Notes under the pieces: generated by a model | Told to the model about the DNA's origin: nothing | Databases searched by the model: none | Seen by the model: only the letters and a program-made list of their open reading frames with translations | Program-made: the position numbers and the translations under genes | Part shown: positions 25,770 through 33,960 of the stretch, one piece after another | Layout of the letters: each line of letters begins with the position of its first letter | Position numbering within the stretch: the stretch's first letter is position 1 | NCBI RefSeq assembly: GCF_000213055.1 | Contig: NZ_CM001165.1 | Coordinates: 6,284,945 to 6,348,944 of the forward strand | DNA length: 64,000 nucleotides | Source of the DNA: Streptomyces sp. Tu6071 | Lineage (GTDB): Bacteria > Actinomycetota > Actinomycetes > Streptomycetales > Streptomycetaceae | Direction of reading: 5' to 3'

Positions 25770-26912
25770 TCACGCCTGTCCGGCCGCCCAGGTCTCCGCC
25801 ACCGCGCGGTCGGCCGCGCGCGTGTCGGCCCGCTCGCCCGTCGCCTCGCTCCACGCGGCGGCGAGCGCGCGCAGGCTGTCCCGTACGACGTTCTCCGCCG
25901 CCAGCGGACCGTAGTGGTTGACGCGGACCATCTCGGCCGCGAGCGCGCCGCCGCCCGCCGCGAGCGGCAGCGAGGGGTGCGCGGCGAGCGCCTTCGCGAC
26001 GAGCGTGGCCGCGTCCGGGCCCGTCCCCGTCACCGGCACCCGGACCGTCGTCGCGACCGGCGCGGCGTCGCGCGCCTCGGTCACGTACGGGGTCAGCGGC
26101 GTCCCGAGCGCGGCGAGCCCGGCCCGTACCGCCGCCGCGGCGCGCGCGTGCCGCCCGCGCACGAGGTCGGGGCCCTCCGCCGCGAAGCGCTCCAGGCACG
26201 CTTCGAGCGCGAGCATCTCCAGCTGGGCCGGGGCGTGCGGGAGCGCCTTGCGGCCCGCGTCGATCCACCGGTGCTTCCAGTCGAGCAGGGAGAGGTACGA
26301 GCCGCGCGGGCCCGCCGGGTTCGCCTCCAGGCGCTCCCAGGCGCGCGGGCTCAGTGCCGCCACCGAGACCCCGGCGGGCCCGCCGAGCGCCTTCTGCGCC
26401 CCGATCACGCACAGGTCCACGCCCCACTCGGCGGGCAGCAGCGGCTCCGCGCCCACCGAGGCGACGGCGTCGAGCATGAGCAGCGCGCCGTGCTCCCGCA
26501 CCACCTCGCCGATCCCGGCCACCGGGTTCGTGTTGCCCGTCGCGGCCTCCGCGTGCACGAGCGAGACGAAGTCCGTCTCCGGGTGCGCCGCGAGCGCCTC
26601 GCGCACCTGCGCCGCGCTCACCGCCGTGTCGAAGGGCACCGCGAGGTCGTGCACGGTGGCGCCGCAGTCGCGCAGCCAGTTGCCGAAGGTCTGCCCGTAC
26701 GGGCCCGTCACGATGTTCAGCGCCACCGTCCCCGGACCGGCGACGCCCCGGATGCACCCTTCGAGCGGCAGCAGCGCCTCGCCCTGCGTCACGACGAGTT
26801 CGTGCCCCCCGCTCCCGGGCGCGTCGAGCCCGAGCAGGGCGGCGACCTTGCGTTCGATCGTGGCGAAGTGGTGGGCGGTCAGGGGAGTGAGGTCAAGCAG
26901 GGGGTGTGTCAC
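25770..26912 (-). CDS. Class V aminotransferase (alanine/serine-glyoxylate aminotransferase-like)
   Basis: 380-residue PLP enzyme of the AGXT/PucG type. Seen: glycine-rich start of the fold (TQGEALLPLEGCIRG), cofactor Asp148 (LLMLDAVASVGA) and Schiff-base Lys174 (GAQKALGGPAG). Substrate specificity cannot be read; the family uses alanine, serine or ureidoglycine with glyoxylate or pyruvate. GTG 26912 is the only sensible start; the frame upstream of it is antisense to the amidohydrolase. Divergent from the amidohydrolase with about 150 bp between. Confidence 0.88.
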   Translation of the reverse strand: MTHPLLDLTPLTAHHFATIERKVAALLGLDAPGSGGHELVVTQGEALLPLEGCIRGVAGPGTVALNIVTGPYGQTFGNWLRDCGATVHDLAVPFDTAVSAAQVREALAAHPETDFVSLVHAEAATGNTNPVAGIGEVVREHGALLMLDAVASVGAEPLLPAEWGVDLCVIGAQKALGGPAGVSVAALSPRAWERLEANPAGPRGSYLSLLDWKHRWIDAGRKALPHAPAQLEMLALEACLERFAAEGPDLVRGRHARAAAAVRAGLAALGTPLTPYVTEARDAAPVATTVRVPVTGTGPDAATLVAKALAAHPSLPLAAGGGALAAEMVRVNHYGPLAAENVVRDSLRALAAAWSEATGERADTRAADRAVAETWAAGQA

Positions 26913-27059
26913 GAGGTGGCTCTTTCTGCGTGTGCGCGTGCGGCTTGCGCGTGTGTCGTGCGGCGGTACGGGGACGGATGGCCGTGCGGGCCGGTTGTGA
27001 GCGTACTCAGGGGGGTGCGGGGGAGAGAGCGGGGCGGGCCGCCTTCTAGGGTGCCGGTC

Positions 27060-28166
27060 ATGAGTGACGTGAGTGGGGCGACGCCGCCGGTGCTGCGGGT
27101 GAAGGGGGCCGTACTCGTCGGGCCCGAGGACGTGCGGGACGAGGTGTGGGTGGTCGGCGGGCGGGTCGCCCTCACCGCGCCGGCCGGGGCGCGGGACGTG
27201 CGGACCGTCGAGGGCTGGGCGCTGCCCGGACTCGTCGACGCGCACTGCCACGTCGGGCTCGACGCGCACGGGGCCGTGCCCGCCGAGGAGGCCGAGAAGC
27301 AGGCGCTCACCGAGCGGGACGCGGGCGCGCTGCTGCTCCGCGACGCGGGCTCGCCCTCCGACACGCACTGGACGGACGCGCGCGAGGACCTGCCCCGCAT
27401 CATCCGCGCCGGGCGCCACATCGCCCGCACCCGCCGCTACATCCGGAACTTCGCGCACGAGATCGAGCCCGAGGACCTCGTCGCCTACGTGGCGCGCGAG
27501 GCGCGGCGCGGCGACGGCTGGGTCAAGCTCGTCGGCGACTGGATCGACCGCGAGGAGGGCGACCTGACGGCGTGCTGGCCGCGCGGCGCCGTCGAGGCGG
27601 CGATCGCCGAGGCGCACCGGCTCGGCGCGCGCGTCACCGCGCACTGCTTCGCCGAGGACTCGCTCGCCGACCTCGTCGAAGCGGGCATCGACTGCGTAGA
27701 GCACGCGACGGGGCTCACCGAGGAGACGATCCCGCTCTTCGCCGAGCGCGGCGTCGCGATCGTCCCGACCCTGGTCAATATCGCGACGTTCCCGCGCCTC
27801 GCGGACGGCGGCGAGGCCAAGTTCCCCCGCTGGTCGGCCCACATGCGCCGCCTGCACGCCCGGCGCTACGAGACGGTGCGCGCCGCCTTCGACGCGGGCG
27901 TCCCCGTCTTCACGGGCACCGACGCGGGCGGCAGCCTCCCGCACGGCCTCATCGGCGCCGAGGTGGCCGAACTCGTCCGCGCGGGCCTCCCGCCGCTCGC
28001 GGCCCTCTCCGCCGCCGTCTGGGACGCCCGCGCCTGGCTGGGCAGGCCGGGCCTGGAGGAGGGCGCCCCGGCGGACCTCGTGGTGTACGAGAGCGACCCG
28101 CGCGCCGACGTGCGGGTTCTGACGGCGCCTCGGCGCGTCGTGATGTCGGGGCGGGTGGTGGCGTAG
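27060..28166 (+). CDS. Amidohydrolase-superfamily metal-dependent hydrolase
   Basis: 368-residue TIM-barrel amidohydrolase. Metal-site residues are in order: His62/His64 (DAHCHVG), Lys156 (WVKLVGDW, possibly carbamylated), His195 (TAHCF), His215 (VEHATG) and Asp288 (TGTDAGGS). This layout resembles imidazolonepropionase-like and prolidase-type members that cut cyclic amides or dipeptides. Substrate unknown. ATG 27060 gives the usual short beta-sandwich N-terminus. Confidence 0.88.
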   Translation: MSDVSGATPPVLRVKGAVLVGPEDVRDEVWVVGGRVALTAPAGARDVRTVEGWALPGLVDAHCHVGLDAHGAVPAEEAEKQALTERDAGALLLRDAGSPSDTHWTDAREDLPRIIRAGRHIARTRRYIRNFAHEIEPEDLVAYVAREARRGDGWVKLVGDWIDREEGDLTACWPRGAVEAAIAEAHRLGARVTAHCFAEDSLADLVEAGIDCVEHATGLTEETIPLFAERGVAIVPTLVNIATFPRLADGGEAKFPRWSAHMRRLHARRYETVRAAFDAGVPVFTGTDAGGSLPHGLIGAEVAELVRAGLPPLAALSAAVWDARAWLGRPGLEEGAPADLVVYESDPRADVRVLTAPRRVVMSGRVVA

Positions 28167-28189
28167 GGGGCGGCACGCGCGTCCCCCGG

Positions 28190-28252
28190 GGGCGTGTACA
28201 GAGCCGTCGAGGGCGTGTGAGGAGCCGTCAGGGGCGCGCGAGAGGTCGTCGA
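28190..28252. repeat. 21-bp tandem repeat, three copies
   Basis: Units at 28190-28210, 28211-28231 and 28232-28252, consensus starting GGGCGTGTGAGGAGCCGTC, with decreasing similarity. It lies in the 313-bp gap between the amidohydrolase and the LAETGG protein; the rest of that gap holds only the presumed promoter region of the latter. Confidence 0.8.
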
Positions 28253-28479
28253 GCGCCCCTCCTCGCGGGGGACGTACCGCTGTGACGTGGGCGAACGCGT
28301 GCGCAGCGAAGCGATTCCTTTTTCGAACACCATGCCGGAAACCACCCTTTAGGGTGAACGTGCTGCGGTCTGTCGTTCTTTCACCCCCGTTCCGCGAGGA
28401 TTCCCGCATCGAGGCCGCCGGCCCCCGTGTCCCCGGGACGCGCCGGCGGCTCCATGTCTCTTGTGGGGGTAACACCGCT

Positions 28480-29520
28480 GTGAACAGCACCACCTTCGGC
28501 CTGCCCGTGCGCCGACTCGCCGCCGCCACCACGGCCGCGCTCCTCGTCGGCGCGCCCGCCGTGCTCACCGCCGCGGGCACCGCGCACGCCACCGAGGGCC
28601 ACGGGGGGAAGTCCGGCGCCGTCGTCCTGCGCACCGGACTCGACGTCTCCCTCCTGCGGAAGACCGTCGACCTGCCGCTCAACGTCTCGCTCAACGAGGT
28701 GAGCGCCCCAGGCGACGCCGACAAGACCGCGCTCACCGCCACACTCGACGGCGTCGACAAGGGCCGCCCCTTCCGCGTCCTCGACGCCCGCGTCGCCCAG
28801 GCGAAGGCCACCGCCGACGGCCACAAGGCGGAGGGCGCGACCGAACTCGTCGGCGCCCGCGTCCACGTCCCCGGACTCCCGTTCCTCTCGCTCGTCGAGG
28901 TCGAGAAGGTCACGTCGAAGGCCGTGTGCGAGGCGGGGCGGCACCCCGTCGCCGAGGCGAACGTCCTCGGGCACGTCAAGGTCCTCGGCAAGACCGTGAG
29001 CCTGTCCGCCGGAGGCACCACGCACGTCGAGGTCCCCGGCGTGGGCGAGGTCACCCTCGACCTCTCCCAGCGCACCACCACCGCCACCACGGCCGCCGCC
29101 GCCGCGCTGGAGCTGAAGGTCTCCGTCGACCCGCTCAAACTCGGCGTCGCCCAGGTCGAGGGCACCGTCACACTCGCCGGAGCCACCTGCGAGACTCCGA
29201 GGACGGACGGCGCCGGCCCCGGCACCCCGGCCTCCGAGCCGCCCGCCTCGGCCCCTGCCGACGACGACTCCGACGGCGCCGCGAGCCCGTCCCCGGCCGC
29301 GCCGGGCGGCGGCAAGGACGACGAGGGCGCGAAGAGCAACGGCGCCAAGGGCGCCGAGGTGACCACCGCCGCCGCGGGCTCCGACGACGGCGAGAACCTC
29401 GCCGAGACCGGCGGCAGCTCGACCACCCCCTACCTCGCGGGCGGCGCCGCCGTCCTCCTCGTGGGCGGCGCGGGCGCCGTCTGGTTCGCGCGCACCCGCC
29501 GCGCCGCGCGCGGCAACTGA
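28480..29520 (+). CDS. SCO1860-family LAETGG-anchored surface protein
   Basis: 346 residues: signal peptide (cleavage after AHA, about residue 37), an extracellular domain with VDLPLNVSLNEV-type beta segments and one conserved cysteine pair, a Ser/Pro/Asp/Glu-rich stalk (about 245-305), then the sortase signal LAETGG (307-312), a membrane span and an RTRRAARGN tail. LAETG is the signal used by class E sortases in Streptomyces, so the protein should be covalently attached to the wall. Role unknown; related to the S. coelicolor SCO1860 group and found next to ect and cob genes there too. GTG 28480 is the chosen start. Confidence 0.9.
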   Translation: MNSTTFGLPVRRLAAATTAALLVGAPAVLTAAGTAHATEGHGGKSGAVVLRTGLDVSLLRKTVDLPLNVSLNEVSAPGDADKTALTATLDGVDKGRPFRVLDARVAQAKATADGHKAEGATELVGARVHVPGLPFLSLVEVEKVTSKAVCEAGRHPVAEANVLGHVKVLGKTVSLSAGGTTHVEVPGVGEVTLDLSQRTTTATTAAAAALELKVSVDPLKLGVAQVEGTVTLAGATCETPRTDGAGPGTPASEPPASAPADDDSDGAASPSPAAPGGGKDDEGAKSNGAKGAEVTTAAAGSDDGENLAETGGSSTTPYLAGGAAVLLVGGAGAVWFARTRRAARGN

Positions 29521-29526
29521 CACCAC

Positions 29527-29570
29527 GCGGGGGCGGGGCGGGCCGACCCACCGGCCCGCCCCGCCCCCGC
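29527..29570. terminator. Bidirectional hairpin terminator
   Basis: Perfect 18-bp stem (29527-29544, GCGGGGGCGGGGCGGGCC, with 29553-29570) and 8-nt loop, between the stops of the convergent LAETGG and cobC genes. Confidence 0.85.
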
Positions 29571-29576
29571 GACACC

Positions 29577-31010
29577 TCAGCCCCCTGCCCCCGGCATTTC
29601 GGCCCCCACCACGCCCCGCACCGCCGCCAGGAACCGCTCGCTCGTCCCCCGGTCCCGCACCGCCACCCGCAGCCACTCGTCCCCGAGCCCCGGGAACGTG
29701 TCCCCGCGCCGCACCGCCCACCCCGCGCCGCGCAGCCGCTCCCGCACCCCGGCCGCGCCCGGCAGCCGCACCAATAGGAACGACGCCGACGCCGGACCCA
29801 CGACCCGCGCCTCCGGCAGCTCCGCGAGCCCCGCCGCGAGGAAGTCCCTGTCGCCCGCGAGGTCCCGCGCCGCCGCCTCCGCCTCCGCGAGCGCCCCGGG
29901 CGCCGAGCACGCCTCGGCCGCCACGAGCGCGGGCGTCGAGACCGGCCACAGCGGCTGCGCCCGCGCGAGCCGCGCGAGCGTCGCGGGCGCGCCGAGCACG
30001 TAGCCGATCCGCAGCCCCGCGAGCCCCCACGTCTTCGTGAGGCTCCGCAGGACGAGGAGCCCGGGGACGTCCGTGCGCGAGGCGAGCGACTCGCGCTCGC
30101 CCGGCACCGTGTCGACGAACGCCTCGTCCACGACGAGCGTCCGCCCGGGACGCGCGAGCGAGGCGATCACGTCCGCCGGGTGCAGCACCGACGTCGGGTT
30201 CGTCGGGTTCCCGAGCACCACGAGATCCGCCCCGGCGGGCACGAGCGCCGGATCGAGCCGGAAGCCGTCCTCCTCGCGCAGGAGCACCCGCTCCACCGCG
30301 TGCCCCGCCGCCCGCAGCGCCGCCTCCGGCTCCGTGAACTGCGGGTGCACGACGACGGGCCGCCGCACCGGCAGCGTCCGCGCCAGCAGCACGAACGCCT
30401 CCGCGGCGCCCGCCGTGAGCAGCACCCGCTCCGGCGCCAGCCCGTGCCGCGCCGCGACCGCCGCGCGCGCCGCCCGGTCGTCCGGGTACGCGGCGAGCGA
30501 GCCGAGCGCGTCCGCGAGCCGCTCCCGCAGCCACGCGGGCGGCGTCCCGGCGCGCACGTTCACCGCGAGATCGGTGAGCCCGGCCCCGCGCACCTCCGCG
30601 TCCCCGTGGTGGCGCAGCTCGTACGACGGCATGACACGTCCCTCCCGTGGGTCCTCCGCCACGGCGCACGTCGCCCGCGCGGACTTCTGTTTCGCCACGA
30701 GCAGCCGCCCGCGACCCCCCGCCTCCGCGAGCGCCGCCGCCTCCGCGACCGACCCGGTGCCGAGCGCGGCGCGCGGCGCGCGCGACGGACGGGGTACGGA
30801 GACCGCCGCCAGCTCGTGCGGCGCGTACGCCCGTACCGGCACGCCGAGCCGCGCCGCGAGCGCCACGACGGCGGGCGCCTCCGCGCGTCGGTCGACGGTC
30901 GCCACGGCACGTACGCGCGCGAGCGGCAGCCCGGCCGCGCCGAGCGCGCCCCGTACCAGCGCCTCGATCTCGGCGGCCGTCGCGCCCGTCGCCGCGCCGA
31001 CACCGACCAC
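29577..31010 (-). CDS. cobC: CobE-like domain fused to Rv2231c-type CobC aminotransferase
   Basis: 477 residues in one frame. Residues 1-120 match the CobE/CbiG C-terminal fold (VVGVGAATGATAAEIEALV start, then the AxKQ-like AKQKSARA segment). From Met127 a class I/II PLP enzyme of the threonine-phosphate/histidinol-phosphate type follows: GNPTNPTSVLHP, VVDEAFVD and Schiff-base Lys326 (SLTKTWGLAGLRIGY). The second part should supply the aminopropanol-phosphate arm of cobalamin. GTG 31010 fits the CobE family start; an upstream in-frame TTG lies inside the Shine-Dalgarno of the divergent ZIP gene. A good site (GGGAGGG) precedes ATG 30632, so CobC may also be made alone. Confidence 0.82.
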   Translation of the reverse strand: MVGVGAATGATAAEIEALVRGALGAAGLPLARVRAVATVDRRAEAPAVVALAARLGVPVRAYAPHELAAVSVPRPSRAPRAALGTGSVAEAAALAEAGGRGRLLVAKQKSARATCAVAEDPREGRVMPSYELRHHGDAEVRGAGLTDLAVNVRAGTPPAWLRERLADALGSLAAYPDDRAARAAVAARHGLAPERVLLTAGAAEAFVLLARTLPVRRPVVVHPQFTEPEAALRAAGHAVERVLLREEDGFRLDPALVPAGADLVVLGNPTNPTSVLHPADVIASLARPGRTLVVDEAFVDTVPGERESLASRTDVPGLLVLRSLTKTWGLAGLRIGYVLGAPATLARLARAQPLWPVSTPALVAAEACSAPGALAEAEAAARDLAGDRDFLAAGLAELPEARVVGPASASFLLVRLPGAAGVRERLRGAGWAVRRGDTFPGLGDEWLRVAVRDRGTSERFLAAVRGVVGAEMPGAGG

Positions 31011-31055
31011 GAGGGACGAGGTGCGGCGGGGCGCGCCGTCCGCTAGCAAGGAGGC

Positions 31056-31784
31056 ATGGTCGTGCTCGTGGCCCTCGGCTCCTTCGTGATGACGCTGGTC
31101 GGCGGCTGGGCCGCGCACCACGTCACCGACCGGCGCCACCTCGTCCTGGGCTTCGCGGGCGGGCTCATGCTCGGCGTCGTCGGGCTGGACCTGCTGCCCG
31201 AGGCCGTCGAGGGGGCGGGGCGCAAGGTGTGGGGCGTGCCCGCCGCGCTGCTCCTCTTCGTCGCGGGCTTCCTCACCGCGCACGTCGTCGAACGCCTCCT
31301 CGCGCTGCGCCGCGCCGCCCACGGGGCGAAGAACCCCGAGCAGGTCCCGCAGGTCGGCATCGGCGCCGCCGCCGCGATGGTCGGGCACAGCGTCGCCGAC
31401 GGCATCGCGATCGGCGCCTCGTTCCAGGTCGGCGAGGCGATCGGCTTCACCGTCGCGCTCGCCGTCATCAGCCACGACTTCGCGGACGGCTTCAACACGT
31501 ACACGCTCACGCGCGCCACGGGCAACGCCCGCCGCAAGGCGTTCGCGATGCTCGGCGCCGACGCCGTCGCCCCTGTCGCGGGCGCCGCGTCGACGCTCCT
31601 GTTCACCATTCCGGGCGAAGCGCTCGCCTGCTACCTCGGCTTCTTCGGCGGCGTCCTCCTCTACATCGCCGCCGCCGAGATCCTGCCCGAGGCCAGCCAC
31701 AGCCACCCGGCCCGCTCCACCCTCCTGTGCACGGTCGCGGGCGTGGCCCTGATGTGGCTCGTGATCGGCTTCGCGGGGGAGTAG
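31056..31784 (+). CDS. ZIP-family metal transporter
   Basis: 242-residue membrane protein with eight hydrophobic spans and the ZIP signature helices HSVADGIAIGASF and HDFADGFNTY, whose His/Asp residues line the metal path. It imports zinc or another divalent cation. ATG 31056 has a strong AAGGAGG (31048-31054). It sits on the strand opposite the cobalamin genes, ends 11 bp before the convergent cobB stop, and starts 45 bp from cobC, so cobalt or zinc supply to the pathway is conceivable but unproven. Confidence 0.9.
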   Translation: MVVLVALGSFVMTLVGGWAAHHVTDRRHLVLGFAGGLMLGVVGLDLLPEAVEGAGRKVWGVPAALLLFVAGFLTAHVVERLLALRRAAHGAKNPEQVPQVGIGAAAAMVGHSVADGIAIGASFQVGEAIGFTVALAVISHDFADGFNTYTLTRATGNARRKAFAMLGADAVAPVAGAASTLLFTIPGEALACYLGFFGGVLLYIAAAEILPEASHSHPARSTLLCTVAGVALMWLVIGFAGE

Positions 31785-31795
31785 CGGGGCCCCGC

Positions 31796-33196
31796 TCACC
31801 CCGTCACCCGTCCCGCCCCCGCCGCCCGCGCCACGAACCGTGCCGCCGCCTCGGGGAGGCCCGCCGGGTGGGTGTGCAGGTAGCTGGCGTGGATCTCGGC
31901 CCGGACGAAGCCCTCCAGGCGGGCGCGCGGCTGCCGCAGCCCCCACGCCGGGGCCGGGCCCGCGCCCGGCTCGATCACCGTGCGGTGGAACTCGTGCCCC
32001 CGCGTCCGCGTCCCCGCGGCGGCCACCGCGCTGTCGCCGACCGCGACCGCCTCGCGGTATCCGAGCGTCAGGCGCTCCGTCATGCGCGCGTCCGCGTCGA
32101 GCACGCCGCACATCGGCGCCCCGTCGAGCGAGCGCGCCAGGTAGAGCAGCCCCGCGCACTCCGCCCACACCGGCCCGCCCGCCCGCGCGAGGCCCGCGAC
32201 GGCCGCGCGCAGCGGCGCGTTGGCGGCCAGCTCGGGCGCGTACACCTCGGGAAAGCCCCCGCCGACGACGAAGGCGCGCGTCCCCTCGGGCAGTTCCTCG
32301 GCGCGCAGCGGGTCCACGCTCACGACCTCCGCGCCCGCCGCCGTCAGCGCCTCGGTCTGCTCCGCGTACGAGAACGTGAACGCGGGCCCGCCCGCGACCG
32401 CCACGACGGGCCGCCCGCCGTCCGGCACCGGGGCGAGCGGCGGCTGCCAGGGCACCGCGCTCCGCGTCGCCGCGGAGTGCGCGAGGCGGAGCAGCGCGGG
32501 CAGGTCGCAGCCCTCCCGTACGTGCGCGGCGAGCGCGGCGACCGCGTCGACCGCCTCCGCGCGCCGCTCGGCCGCCGGGACGAGTCCGAGGTGCCGCGAG
32601 GGCGTGAACAGCTCCTTCGTCCGGCGCAGTACTCCGAGCACGGGCACCCCCGCCTCGTCGAGCGCGGCCCGCAGCAACTCCTCGTGCCGGTCGGAGCCGA
32701 CCTTGTTGAGGATCACCCCGCCGATCCGCACCTCCGGGTCGAAGGAGGCGAAGCCGTGCACGAGGGCCGCGACCGAGCGCGACTGCGCCGAGGCGTCCAC
32801 GACGAGCACGACGGGCGCCCCGAGCACCTTCGCGACCTGCGCGGTCGACGCCAGCTCGCCCTGCCCCGCGGCGCCGTCGTACAGCCCCATGACGCCTTCG
32901 ACGACGGCGAGGTCGGCGTCGCGCGCGCCGTGCGCGAAGAGCGGCACGAGCGCGTCGGTGCCGCACAGGTAGGCGTCGAGGTTGCGGCCGGGCCGCCCCG
33001 TCGCGAGCGCGTGGTACCCCGGGTCGATGTAGTCCGGCCCGACCTTGTGCGGCGACACGGAGAGCCCGGCGGCGCGGAAGGCGGCCATGAGCCCGGTCGC
33101 GACGGTCGTCTTGCCACTGTTCGAGGAGGGCGCGGCGACGACGAGCCGGGGCGGCAGGGGCAGGGGCAGGGGCGCGGGGCTGGGTTGTGCGGTCAT
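31796..33196 (-). CDS. cobB: Cobyrinate a,c-diamide synthase
   Basis: 466 residues: ATP-dependent DTBS-like domain with P-loop APSSNSGKTT (22-31), then a class I glutamine-amidotransferase domain with nucleophile Cys in WAECAGLLYL and His in SYLHTHPAG. It amidates the a and c side chains of (hydrogeno)cobyrinate with glutamine. It follows cobO after a 164-bp GC-rich gap. Length and motifs are normal. Confidence 0.95.
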   Translation of the reverse strand: MTAQPSPAPLPLPLPPRLVVAAPSSNSGKTTVATGLMAAFRAAGLSVSPHKVGPDYIDPGYHALATGRPGRNLDAYLCGTDALVPLFAHGARDADLAVVEGVMGLYDGAAGQGELASTAQVAKVLGAPVVLVVDASAQSRSVAALVHGFASFDPEVRIGGVILNKVGSDRHEELLRAALDEAGVPVLGVLRRTKELFTPSRHLGLVPAAERRAEAVDAVAALAAHVREGCDLPALLRLAHSAATRSAVPWQPPLAPVPDGGRPVVAVAGGPAFTFSYAEQTEALTAAGAEVVSVDPLRAEELPEGTRAFVVGGGFPEVYAPELAANAPLRAAVAGLARAGGPVWAECAGLLYLARSLDGAPMCGVLDADARMTERLTLGYREAVAVGDSAVAAAGTRTRGHEFHRTVIEPGAGPAPAWGLRQPRARLEGFVRAEIHASYLHTHPAGLPEAAARFVARAAGAGRVTG

Positions 33197-33360
33197 CGTG
33201 TGCTGCTTTCAGGGCCCGGGAGCTGCGGCCCGGGAGGGCGGATCGGTGGTACGGGACGGGGCGGCGCGGCCTCGCGGCCACCGGGGAGCGCGGGGCGGCG
33301 GGGCCGGGCGACCGGCCCCGCGTCACGCCTCGCGGCCCCCGCCCCGCCCCTGCGGGAGCG

Positions 33361-33960
33361 TCACCACTCGATGCCCCGCTGCCCCTTCTGCCCCGCGTCC
33401 ATCGGGTGCTTGACCTTCGTCATCTCGGTCACGAGGTCCGCCGCGTCGATCAGCTCACGCGGCGCGTTGCGCCCCGTGACGACGACGTGCTGGTTGCCGG
33501 GGCGGGTACGCAGGGTCTCGACGACCTCGGCGGTGTCGATCCAGCCCCAGTGCAGCGGGTAGGCGAACTCGTCGAGGACGTACAGCTTGTACGTCTCGGC
33601 GGCCAGGTCCCGCTTGACCTGTTCCCAGCCCTCGCGGGCCTTGTCCTCGTTGGAGTCCTGGCCGTCGCGCTGGACCCAGGACCAGCCCTCGCCCATCTTG
33701 TGCCAGGCGACCGTGCCGCCCTCGCCCGAGGTCCCGAGCACGCGCAGCGCGTTCTCCTCGCCGACCTTCCACTTCGCCGACTTGACGAACTGGAACACCC
33801 CGATCGGCCACCCCTGGTTCCAGGCCCGCAGCGCGAGCCCGAAGGCGGCCGTCGACTTGCCCTTGCCCGGTCCCGTGTGGACCGCGAGGAGCGGCCTGTT
33901 GCGCCGCTGGCGTGTCGTCATCCCGTCGTCCGGCACGACGGCCGGCTGTCCCTGCGGCAT
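33361..33960 (-). CDS. cobO: Cob(I)yrinic acid a,c-diamide adenosyltransferase
   Basis: 199-residue CobA/CobO-type ATP:corrinoid adenosyltransferase. Modified P-loop HTGPGKGKST (28-37) and the family segments VFQFVKSAKWKVGEE and LYVLDEFAYPLHWGWID are present. It adenosylates the cobalt of the corrinoid intermediate. ATG 33960 shares a base with the chelatase stop (TAATG), so the two are coupled. Confidence 0.95.
   Translation of the reverse strand: MPQGQPAVVPDDGMTTRQRRNRPLLAVHTGPGKGKSTAAFGLALRAWNQGWPIGVFQFVKSAKWKVGEENALRVLGTSGEGGTVAWHKMGEGWSWVQRDGQDSNEDKAREGWEQVKRDLAAETYKLYVLDEFAYPLHWGWIDTAEVVETLRTRPGNQHVVVTGRNAPRELIDAADLVTEMTKVKHPMDAGQKGQRGIEW

Noticed and set aside
28190..28252. CRISPR-like array
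   Set aside because: Units are contiguous 21-bp tandem repeats without spacers, and no cas genes are present.
26913..29426. Minus-strand extension of the class V aminotransferase frame through the amidohydrolase and LAETGG genes
   Set aside because: It is antisense to two genes with strong motifs; the aminotransferase family starts at 26912.
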